Below are positions 57,911 to 64,000 of a stretch of DNA of 64,000 nucleotides, one piece after another. How positions within the stretch are numbered: position 1 is the first letter of the stretch; every line of letters starts with the position of its first letter. The position numbers were made by a program, and so were the translations under genes. The notes beneath the pieces are model-generated. The model was not told the origin of the DNA. It saw only the letters and a list, made by a program, of their open reading frames with translations, and did no database searches. Source of the stretch: Paracoccus xiamenensis (GTDB lineage: Bacteria > Pseudomonadota > Alphaproteobacteria > Rhodobacterales > Rhodobacteraceae). The DNA lies in assembly GCF_011308835.1 (NCBI RefSeq), contig NZ_JAAOHY010000004.1, positions 186,001-250,000 of the forward strand. The letters are read 5' to 3'.

Positions 57911-58969
57911 TTGGGTAATCTGACGGAATTGCGGCTCGATGCGGTGCGAATCGCTTCGGGCCGTTTTGATGACATCATCGACGTGCGCGCGCCCGGCGAA
58001 TTCGCCGAGGATCATCTGCCCGGCGCGATCAACCTGCCGGTTCTGGACGACGATCAGCGCGCCCAGGTTGGCACCATCTACAAGCAGGTCTCGCCCTTTG
58101 ATGCCCGCAAGCTGGGGGCGGCGCTGGTGGCGGCGAATGCGGCGCGCCATATCTCCGGCCCGCTGGCCGACCGGGACGGAAGCTGGCGCCCGCTGGTCTA
58201 TTGCTGGCGCGGCGGGCAGCGATCAGGCGCGATGGCGACCATTCTGGCGCAGGTCGGCTGGCGGGTGGCGCGGGTCGAGGGTGGCTATAAGAGCTGGCGG
58301 GCGCAGGTCATCCGCCGCGTGCAGGATCTGGGCTTTCCGTCGCCGGTCATCGTGCTGGACGGCAATACCGGCAGCGGCAAGACGGCGATTCTGACCCGGC
58401 TGGCGGCGCGGGGGCATCAGGTCGTCGATCTGGAGGCGCTTGCCAATCATCGCGGCAGCCTGTTCGGCCATATGGGCGAACAACCCAGCCAGAAGCTGTT
58501 CGAGGGCCGGCTGGCCGCCCAGCTGGAAGGGCTGGACCCGACCCGGCCGGTTCTGGTCGAGGCCGAAAGCTCGCGCATCGGGAACGTGACCCTGCCCAAG
58601 GCGGTGTGGCACGCGGTGGCGGGGGCGCCCCGCCTTGCCCTGCGGGTGCCGGTCGGGGCGCGGGCGGCGTTCAGCGCCAGCGATTACGGCGATGTGGCCG
58701 CTGATCCGGGCCGGGTTCAGGACATCATCCGTCGCCTTGCCCCCCTGCATCCGGCGGACCGGATCGCGGATTGGCTGCGCCTTGCCGATGCGGGCGCGTG
58801 GCGCGATCTGGCCGAGGGGTTGATGCGCGATCATTACGATCCGCGCTATGCCAAGCATCGCGCCCGCCACGCCGCAGGCGAACGCGCCGTGGTCGAGCTG
58901 GCCAATCTGTCCGATCTGGACGCCGCCGCCGGCCGGGTCGAGGATGCGTTGCGGGGCCTTGGCGGCTGA
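57911..58969 (+). CDS. mnmH: tRNA 2-selenouridine synthase
   Basis: This enzyme replaces sulfur by selenium at the wobble uridine of some tRNAs, using selenophosphate. The 352-residue product has an N-terminal rhodanese domain with the catalytic Cys98 in LVYCWRGGQRSGAMA. A C-terminal P-loop domain has GNTGSGKTAIL near residue 151. The start is TTG at 57911 with no strong ribosome site, so the exact start is unsure. Activity requires selenophosphate synthetase SelD, which is not in the window. Confidence 0.94.
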   Translation: MGNLTELRLDAVRIASGRFDDIIDVRAPGEFAEDHLPGAINLPVLDDDQRAQVGTIYKQVSPFDARKLGAALVAANAARHISGPLADRDGSWRPLVYCWRGGQRSGAMATILAQVGWRVARVEGGYKSWRAQVIRRVQDLGFPSPVIVLDGNTGSGKTAILTRLAARGHQVVDLEALANHRGSLFGHMGEQPSQKLFEGRLAAQLEGLDPTRPVLVEAESSRIGNVTLPKAVWHAVAGAPRLALRVPVGARAAFSASDYGDVAADPGRVQDIIRRLAPLHPADRIADWLRLADAGAWRDLAEGLMRDHYDPRYAKHRARHAAGERAVVELANLSDLDAAAGRVEDALRGLGG

Positions 58970-58976
58970 TCCGCGC

Positions 58977-59204
58977 CTAATTGCCCAGCATAATCCCCAG
59001 CAGCACCGCCATCAGTCCCAGCACGGATGCCGCCAGCGCCGCCATGTTCACGGCGACAACGCGCTGCATGCGGGCGCGAAAGGCGGCCTCGTCCAGACCT
59101 TGCCGGCGGGCACGCCAGACGGTCCAGATGCACCACAGGATGCCGGCCAGTCCCGCGACGGTCAGCACGGCGCCCCCCCAGATCACGATGTCGAAAACGC
59201 TCAT
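58977..59204 (-). CDS. Small two-span membrane protein
   Basis: A 75-residue hypothetical membrane protein. Two hydrophobic segments are visible at about residues 4-26 (IVIWGGAVLTVAGLAGILWCIW) and 53-72. They are separated by a basic amphipathic loop (RARRQGLDEAAFRARMQR). The start MSVFDIVI has GGGTGCC before it, and an ATG 18 bases earlier is possible. It is convergent with mnmH and divergent from gapR. No family is recognised. Confidence 0.65.
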   Translation of the reverse strand: MSVFDIVIWGGAVLTVAGLAGILWCIWTVWRARRQGLDEAAFRARMQRVVAVNMAALAASVLGLMAVLLGIMLGN

Positions 59205-59292
59205 GGCACCCCCTTTTCCCACGGGGCTTAGCCGTCATTGCAGAAGCGGGCAAGACGGCCTATGAGTTTCGCCCTGATCAACGGGGAACATC

Positions 59293-59544
59293 ATGCAGGA
59301 CGATCACGCCTATAACGTTGCCGCCGATGAGCTGCGCCAGTTCATCGAGCAATACGAGCAGATGGAAGCGGAAAAGAAGGACGTGACCGAGCGTCAGAAG
59401 GAAATAATGGCCGAGGCAAAGGCCCGCGGTTATGACACCAAGGTGATGAAGAAGGTCATCGCACTGCGCAAGCGCGACCGCGACGACATCGCCGAGGAAG
59501 AGGCGATCCTGGACATGTACAAGGCCGCGCTCGGCATGTCCTGA
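59293..59544 (+). CDS. gapR: Nucleoid-associated protein GapR (DUF2312)
   Basis: An 83-residue coiled-coil DNA-binding protein. The sequence AADELRQFIEQYEQMEAEKK and VTERQKEIMAEAKARGYDTK match DUF2312/GapR. In Caulobacter, GapR binds overtwisted AT-rich DNA ahead of replication forks and stimulates topoisomerases (known from the family). Length and charge pattern fit. The ATG at 59293 has GGGGAA before it. With ccrM in the same window it supports a cell-cycle-type alphaproteobacterium. Confidence 0.95.
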   Translation: MQDDHAYNVAADELRQFIEQYEQMEAEKKDVTERQKEIMAEAKARGYDTKVMKKVIALRKRDRDDIAEEEAILDMYKAALGMS

Positions 59545-59562
59545 TTGCGGCTTGCGGCGGGA

Positions 59563-59747
59563 TCAGCCATGCCCGCCGCCCGTGGTCTGATGGCTGCGAA
59601 ATCGCTCGACGATGCAGTCGGCGGTGGCCGGGCTGCTGGCCATCGGCAGGTCATAGACGATCGCCAGCCGCGTCAGCGCCTTGATGTCCGTGCCTTGCGG
59701 TAACCAGTCGAAGGCCCGCGCCGTAATCCGGCCCTCATGGGCGTCAG
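59563..59747 (-). pseudogene. mgsA: Remnant of methylglyoxal synthase, 3' part only
   Basis: About 60 codons on the minus strand read GRITARAFDW, DIKALTRLAIVYDLPMA and SPATADCIVERF, which align with the C-terminus of methylglyoxal synthase (the VKALxRLAxVxxxPxAxxxATADxxI block). The catalytic N-terminal two thirds are absent, and no start codon fits in this frame before it runs into the sulfotransferase-like gene at 59744. It is therefore a truncated relic, likely cut when that gene arrived or when the region was deleted. The stop is at 59563-59565. Confidence 0.75.
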
Positions 59748-60616
59748 GCCGAGATGAACTCGACGCCCGAGATCGCGGCCAACTCGTCCAGATCCTCGGC
59801 ATAGATTTCCGACAGCTCGTCAATCAGTTCCTGCGTCCACCCGGGCAGCACCACGTCGCCTTCCATCGCTGCAATCGTGCCTGCGGCGGACAGCGCCTGT
59901 TCGACCAGATTGCGACGGGCGCGGATGGTGAGGTCGGGTGTGGCGTCGATATTGGCCTGAAGATCGTGCAGGATCTCGGGGCTGAGAAGTTCGGCCAGCA
60001 CGACATCATCGCCGACCAGCGGCATATCGGGTGTGACCCCGGCCATGCGGCGCATCACCTCGGGCCAGGTAAATGCCAGGTCTTCCTGCGCCCAGACCAC
60101 AAATTCGCGGTCCGGCACAGACGCCACCATGGCACGAACCGAGGGCGCCCAGCGAAGTCGCCGCGGGTCGGCCCCATTGATGATGCCGTGATAGTCGCCC
60201 TTGTTCTGGGTCATCAGCGCGATAACCTGGGTGGCCGGATGAACCACCGCCAGATGAAACTCGACCACGCTGTCGGGGAACAGGTTCGACAGCCCCGGCA
60301 GCCGGTTCGGCGCGCGCGGATACAGCCCCTCGGACGATATTGCCCGCTGCGGAATGCCCAGAAACGGGCTTTGGGTCAGGATCACCCGTTCGGCATGTTC
60401 ATTGTCGATCAGCAGGTCGCGCAGCACGCCTTGCAATTCGGCAGTGGCCTCGCCGCCGTTCAACGAATTAATCGCCTCGCCGAAAATGCCGCGATAGCGG
60501 CTTGGGGCGGGGATCTCTATGCCTTGCTTCCAAAGTTCCTCGCGGTTGCGCAGCAAGGTGCGGACCAGCTTGCCCTGATCGCTGCCATGGGCCCCGAGGT
60601 GGTAGACAATCTGCAT
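59744..60616 (-). CDS. Sulfotransferase-like hypothetical protein
   Basis: A 290-residue soluble protein with no recognised name. Its N-terminus MQIVYHLGAHGSDQGKLVRTLLRNREEL resembles the first strand and P-loop of sulfotransferases (HIGxxKTGTT), but the loop residues are changed, so it may bind no PAPS. Later parts (VVEFHLAVVHPATQVIALMTQ, FVVWAQEDLAF) fit an alpha/beta fold. The gene ends where the mgsA remnant begins. No partner is adjacent. Expression is likely; function cannot be assigned. Confidence 0.75.
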   Translation of the reverse strand: MQIVYHLGAHGSDQGKLVRTLLRNREELWKQGIEIPAPSRYRGIFGEAINSLNGGEATAELQGVLRDLLIDNEHAERVILTQSPFLGIPQRAISSEGLYPRAPNRLPGLSNLFPDSVVEFHLAVVHPATQVIALMTQNKGDYHGIINGADPRRLRWAPSVRAMVASVPDREFVVWAQEDLAFTWPEVMRRMAGVTPDMPLVGDDVVLAELLSPEILHDLQANIDATPDLTIRARRNLVEQALSAAGTIAAMEGDVVLPGWTQELIDELSEIYAEDLDELAAISGVEFISA

Positions 60617-60749
60617 AAGGTATCCGCTTCGTTAAATTTGCCCGGTACACTAGCCTTGCTTTCGCGGCAGGAAAACCAGATATCGGCTTAACCGAAACGG
60701 GCCGCTTGCGCGCAGGGCGGGCAAGCGCTATCGGGTGTATCGGATAAGC

Positions 60750-60824
60750 GCCGGTTTAGCTCAGCGGTAGAGCAGCGGTTTTGTAAACCGAAGGTCGGGG
60801 GTTCAATCCCCTCAACCGGCACCA
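60750..60824 (+). tRNA. tRNA-Thr (anticodon TGT)
   Basis: A 75-base cloverleaf. The acceptor GCCGGTT (60750-60756) pairs with AACCGGC (60814-60820), the D-stem GCTC/GAGC is intact, and the anticodon loop TTTGTAA places TGT at 60782-60784. The T-arm has GGGGG-TTCAATC-CCCTC. CCA is encoded at 60822-60824. There is one G-A mismatch at the base of the anticodon stem. Confidence 0.95.
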
Positions 60825-60832
60825 CCCTCCCT

Positions 60833-61309
60833 TCAGTTTCGCCAGACCTCGATTTCGGGCAGGTCGGTCAGCGACACCTCCAGCGCCTGCATCGCGGCCA
60901 GCGACAACTGGCTGCCAGCGCCGCCGCCCGCCAGCGGTTGCAGGTCGACATTGGCGGTCTTGCCATTGGCCGGGTTGACGACGCGGCCCTTTGCCGCCGC
61001 ATTGACCAGCGGGGTCTTGATCCAGAAACCGCCTTCGGTCGCATCGCCCAGCGAAGCGACGGTGTTGCCAAGCTTGCCGCCGCCGGTCGCCGGCGCGGCG
61101 GCTGCGGCCTTTTCCGCGGCCGTGGTGGTATCCAGCGCCGCGACGGTCTGGCCGCCCCCCTGCAGGACAGCGGTCGCCGCCGTGCTGGCGGCCGCGGGCG
61201 GGGCAGCCGGGGGCTTTGGCCGCGGGGCCGCGGCCTGTTGGTTCATGTTGCAGGCGGCAAGGAAAAACATGCCGAGGGACAGACAGGCCAGGGTGGTCGA
61301 ACGGATCAT
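60833..61309 (-). CDS. Low-complexity lipoprotein, hypothetical
   Basis: A 158-residue predicted lipoprotein. The signal LACLSLGMFFLAAC ends at lipobox Cys20. Residues 25-80 are Ala/Pro/Thr-rich. The C-terminal half has a possible compact domain with GGFWIKTPLVNAAAKGRVVNPANGK and a late LSLAAMQALEVSLTDLPEIEVWRN; the Gly/Lys-rich stretch resembles septal or D-loop lipoproteins seen in Rhodobacterales, but I assign no function. AAGGAGCC precedes the ATG at 61309. It is divergent from moaA. Confidence 0.75.
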   Translation of the reverse strand: MIRSTTLACLSLGMFFLAACNMNQQAAAPRPKPPAAPPAAASTAATAVLQGGGQTVAALDTTTAAEKAAAAAPATGGGKLGNTVASLGDATEGGFWIKTPLVNAAAKGRVVNPANGKTANVDLQPLAGGGAGSQLSLAAMQALEVSLTDLPEIEVWRN

Positions 61310-61407
61310 CGAAGGCTCCTTTACGTCGTCGGGAAGGCTAGCGGGCGCGGCAGAACGGCGCAATGGTGTGCCTTGCAGGACGGCAGCCTTCGGCCTATCT
61401 GAAGAAT

Positions 61408-62412
61408 ATGGAAACGGCGCCGCTGATCGACCCCTTCGCCCGCCCGATCACCTATTTGCGGGTGTCGGTGACGGATCGTTGTGATTTTCGCTGCACCTAT
61501 TGCATGGCCGAGCACATGCAGTTCCTGCCCAAGCGCGACCTGCTGACGCTGGAGGAACTGGACCGGCTGTCTTCGGCCTTCATCGACCTGGGCGTGCGCA
61601 AGCTGCGCATCACCGGGGGCGAGCCGCTGGTGCGGCGTGACATCATGTCCTTCTTCCGCGCCGTCTCGCGCCATCTGGGGGCCGGACTGGACGAATTGAC
61701 GCTGACCACCAATGGCAGCCAGCTGGGCCGTTTCGCGACCGAATTGGCCGATATCGGGGTGCGCCGGGTCAATGTCTCGCTGGATACGCTGGACGCCGAT
61801 AAATTCGCCAACATCACCCGCTGGGGTCGACTGGAGCAGGTGCTGGAAGGCATCCGCGCTGCAAAAGCGGCCGGTCTGCGGGTCAAGATCAACGCGGTTG
61901 CGCTGAAGGGCTTTAACGAGGATGAGCTGTTCACGCTGCTCGACTGGTGCGCGGGCGAAGGCCATGACCTGACCTTTATCGAGGTCATGCCGATGGGCGA
62001 TATGGGCGAGGAAGACCGGCTGGATCAGTACTGGCCGCTGTCGAACCTGCGCGCCCGCCTGGCCGAGCGGCTGTCCCTGATCGATCTGGCAGAGCGTACC
62101 GGCGGCCCCGCCCGCTATGTTCGTGTCAGTGAGACCGGGCAGAAGATCGGTTTCATCACGCCCCTGACGCATAATTTCTGCGAAAGCTGCAACCGCGTTC
62201 GCGTCACCTGTACGGGCGAGCTGTATATGTGCCTGGGCCAGGAAGACCGCGCCGACCTGCGCGCGCCGTTGCGCGCCAGCCCTGATGACGCGCTGCTGAC
62301 GCAGACCATCCGCGACGCCATCGCGCGCAAACCCAAGGGCCATGATTTCGACTATTCCCGCCAGAATGTCGCGGGTCAGGTCAGCCGCCACATGAGCCAT
62401 ACCGGCGGCTGA
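61408..62412 (+). CDS. moaA: GTP 3',8-cyclase MoaA
   Basis: This radical-SAM enzyme starts molybdopterin synthesis from GTP. The 334-residue product has the SAM cluster motif CDFRCTYC near residue 23. The second [4Fe-4S] cluster cysteines are in [19 protein letters not shown] near residue 254. It ends with the conserved Gly-Gly needed for activity. I start at the ATG at 61408 (METAPLI); the frame opens 45 bases earlier. No other moa gene is adjacent. Confidence 0.96.
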   Translation: METAPLIDPFARPITYLRVSVTDRCDFRCTYCMAEHMQFLPKRDLLTLEELDRLSSAFIDLGVRKLRITGGEPLVRRDIMSFFRAVSRHLGAGLDELTLTTNGSQLGRFATELADIGVRRVNVSLDTLDADKFANITRWGRLEQVLEGIRAAKAAGLRVKINAVALKGFNEDELFTLLDWCAGEGHDLTFIEVMPMGDMGEEDRLDQYWPLSNLRARLAERLSLIDLAERTGGPARYVRVSETGQKIGFITPLTHNFCESCNRVRVTCTGELYMCLGQEDRADLRAPLRASPDDALLTQTIRDAIARKPKGHDFDYSRQNVAGQVSRHMSHTGG

Positions 62413-62440
62413 GGCCTGCAATATCCCGGCCTGATCTGCC

Positions 62441-63607
62441 TCAGGGCGTGGGCATCCGGGTCTCGACCATGCCGGCCAGCCAGCTTGCGCCGAAGGGGAT
62501 GATCTCGTCCGTAAAGGTGTATTCGGGGTGGTGCAGCATGGCCGTGTCGCCATTGCCGAGGAAGATATAGGCCCCGGGCCGCGCGTTCAGCATGAAGCTG
62601 AAATCCTCGCCCGCCATCATCGGGGCCACGTCGGTATCGACATGGCCCGACACCGCACGCGCCACCTCGGCCGCGTGACGGGTGGGGGCAGGGTGGTTCA
62701 CCGTCACCGGATAGCCGTAGTGGTAATCCAGTTCCGCCGTCGCGCCGAAGGCGGCAGCCGTGTGTTCGACGACGCGGCGCATCGCCTGTACCTGCAATTC
62801 GCGGATTTCCGGGTCGAGGCTGCGGGCGGTGCCGGTGATCTTCACCACCTGCGGGATGACGTTATGCGCGGTCGAGTCGGTTTCGATCACACAGCAGGAA
62901 ATGACGCCGCTTTTCAGCGGATCGACATTGCGCGAGACCACCGATTGCAGCGCCACCACGATCTGGCTGGCGACCAGCAGCGTGTCGATACATTCATGCG
63001 GCTTGGCCGCGTGGCCGCCCTTGCCGGTCACGGTGATCCAGAATTCATCCGCCGCCGCCATCAGCCCGCCTTCGCGAATGGCGAACTCGCCCACGGGGAT
63101 GCCGGGCATGTTGTGGAGGCCGTAAAATTCCTGGATGTTCCAGCGTTCGGCCAGGCCGTCGTCGATCATCGCCTTGGCGCCTGCGCCGCCTTCCTCGGCG
63201 GGTTGGAAGATCACGATGGCGGTGCCGTCGAAATTGCGCGTCTCGGCCAGATATTTCGCCGCGCCCAGCAGCATCGAGGTATGGCCGTCATGGCCGCAGG
63301 CATGCATCTTGCCGGGATTGGTCGAGGCAAATTCAAGGCCCGTCGCCTCGGTAATGGGCAGCGCGTCCATGTCGGCGCGCAGTCCGATCACCCGCCCGGC
63401 GCTGTCCGTGCGGCCCCGGATCACCCCGACCACGCCGGTCTGGCCAATGCCTTCGACCACCTCGTCAATGCCGAAGCTGCGCAGCAATTCGGCCACGCGG
63501 CCGGCGGTGCGATGGACGTCGTATTGCAGTTCGGGATGGGCGTGGAAGTCGTGACGCCAGGCGATGATTTCGGGCAGCAGCTCTGCAAAGCGGTTCTTGA
63601 CGGGCAT
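62441..63607 (-). CDS. M20-family amidohydrolase (hippurate-hydrolase type)
   Basis: A 388-residue metallopeptidase-fold amidohydrolase. The metal-binding motif HACGHDGHTSMLLGA is near residue 101, EEGGAGAKAM near residue 136, and the dimerisation domain VTGKGGHAAKPHE near residue 184. The late MAGEDFSFML is also conserved. Substrates in the family include N-acyl amino acids and hippurate. The start at 63607 (MPVKNRF) has GGAGACG before it. It stands alone. Confidence 0.92.
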   Translation of the reverse strand: MPVKNRFAELLPEIIAWRHDFHAHPELQYDVHRTAGRVAELLRSFGIDEVVEGIGQTGVVGVIRGRTDSAGRVIGLRADMDALPITEATGLEFASTNPGKMHACGHDGHTSMLLGAAKYLAETRNFDGTAIVIFQPAEEGGAGAKAMIDDGLAERWNIQEFYGLHNMPGIPVGEFAIREGGLMAAADEFWITVTGKGGHAAKPHECIDTLLVASQIVVALQSVVSRNVDPLKSGVISCCVIETDSTAHNVIPQVVKITGTARSLDPEIRELQVQAMRRVVEHTAAAFGATAELDYHYGYPVTVNHPAPTRHAAEVARAVSGHVDTDVAPMMAGEDFSFMLNARPGAYIFLGNGDTAMLHHPEYTFTDEIIPFGASWLAGMVETRMPTP

Positions 63608-63675
63608 GATCGTCTCCTTCCCGGGCAAACTGGCCCGATGGTGGCGGCGACGCAACCGCCAAGATGAGGGGTTGG

Positions 63676-63717
63676 TAAAAGGAAAGCCGCCCGGCCCGAT
63701 TGGGGGCCGTGGCGGCT
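63676..63717 (-). terminator. Intrinsic terminator of glmS
   Basis: On the minus strand AGCCGCC-ACGGCCC-loop-GGGCC-GGCGGCT forms a stacked stem followed by TTCCTTTT. It lies about 28 bases after the glmS stop. Confidence 0.75.
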
Positions 63718-63744
63718 GGATTTTGTCGGCCTCGGGGGAGGGTC

Positions 63745-64000
63745 TTATTCCACCGTGACCGATTTCGCCAGGTTGCGGGGCTGGTCCACATCCGTGCCTT
63801 TGGCGACGGCGGTGTAATAGGCCAGATACTGCATCGGCACCGCATAGGTGATCGGCTGGAAGATGCCGCCGCCGGTGGGCATGGTCAGGCCGGCGCGGAT
63901 GCCGTCGCCGCCTTCGTCAAGTCCGGCCGCGTCGGACACCAGCAGAACCTGACCGTGGCGGGCCATCACCTCCTGCATGTTCGAAATGGTCTTTTCGAAC
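63745..64000 (-). CDS. glmS: Glutamine-fructose-6-phosphate aminotransferase, C-terminal end (partial)
   Basis: The last 84 residues of GlmS, which makes glucosamine-6-phosphate for cell-wall precursors. The visible part reads FEKTISNMQEV at the window edge, and ends DVDQPRNLAKSVTVE, the canonical GlmS tail with the catalytic C-terminal loop. The gene runs off the right edge, so the start and the amidotransferase half are not visible. A terminator follows. Confidence 0.95.
   Translation of the reverse strand, partial: FEKTISNMQEVMARHGQVLLVSDAAGLDEGGDGIRAGLTMPTGGGIFQPITYAVPMQYLAYYTAVAKGTDVDQPRNLAKSVTVE

Overview
The window is a 64 kb, GC-rich, tightly packed chromosomal segment. It looks like a Paracoccus-type member of the Rhodobacterales (Alphaproteobacteria). 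Reasons: a petP-petR regulatory pair, an rnhB-ccrM (GANTC methyltransferase) locus, GapR, a flgBC-fliEQ-flgFGAH-fliL flagellar block with divergent fliI, a SoxS-like thioredoxin, a YfgM/BamB/Der cluster and strong GC3 bias. The assignment rests on gene content and protein recognition only; no search was run. I saw no insertion sequence, prophage, CRISPR array or rRNA operon.

Layout. 0-12 kb: dapB; a metallophosphoesterase and a diacylglycerol-kinase-like protein (minus); valS and a DUF1992 gene; petP-petR (minus); ilvE; an AlkB-like membrane hydroxylase; a SulP anion transporter (minus). 11.3-14.7 kb: an AhpD/carboxymuconolactone-decarboxylase gene and a divergent TetR regulator with three near-identical operators between them. 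This pair lies between two copies of the 3' end of ccrM plus its terminator, followed by ccrM and rnhB. 15-18.7 kb: a GntR/UTRA regulator, an L,D-transpeptidase with an extensin-like partner, and a Crp/Fnr regulator. 18.8-24.8 kb: flagellar rod/export genes. 25-31 kb: a family 2 glycosyltransferase, rpe-gph, and the complete dTDP-L-rhamnose set rfbCBDA (minus). 31-34 kb: a two-module RTX protein. 34.5-45.5 kb: CAP lipoprotein, a Tat-type L,D-transpeptidase, DUF488, phhB, hemH and a methyltransferase, then comF, grxC, a nitrilase-family amidase, MarR, a hypothetical protein, and yfgM-bamB-der. 45.5-64 kb: membrane protein, serS, SoxS-like, ada, PEP-mutase-like, rpmB, a copper-chaperone/DUF1800/DUF1501 run, a sulfotransferase-glycosyltransferase fusion, a third L,D-transpeptidase, mnmH, gapR, an mgsA remnant, a sulfotransferase-like hypothetical, tRNA-Thr, a lipoprotein, moaA, an M20 amidohydrolase and the 3' end of glmS.

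Most of the content is housekeeping: amino acid synthesis, translation, heme, molybdopterin and envelope. Surface-related genes (rhamnose pathway, two glycosyltransferases, RTX protein, flagellum, three L,D-transpeptidases) are the main accessory theme. Regulatory DNA that can be read directly includes the triple TetR operator, a cluster of three GANTC sites in front of the GANTC methyltransferase gene, a near-consensus CtrA box before flgB, a 16-bp palindrome before the Crp/Fnr gene, and several clear intrinsic terminators.

The signal that ordinary annotation explains least is the duplicated ccrM tail and terminator bracketing the peroxidase-like gene and its TetR regulator (11324-12906). 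It reads as a small acquired module docked behind ccrM.
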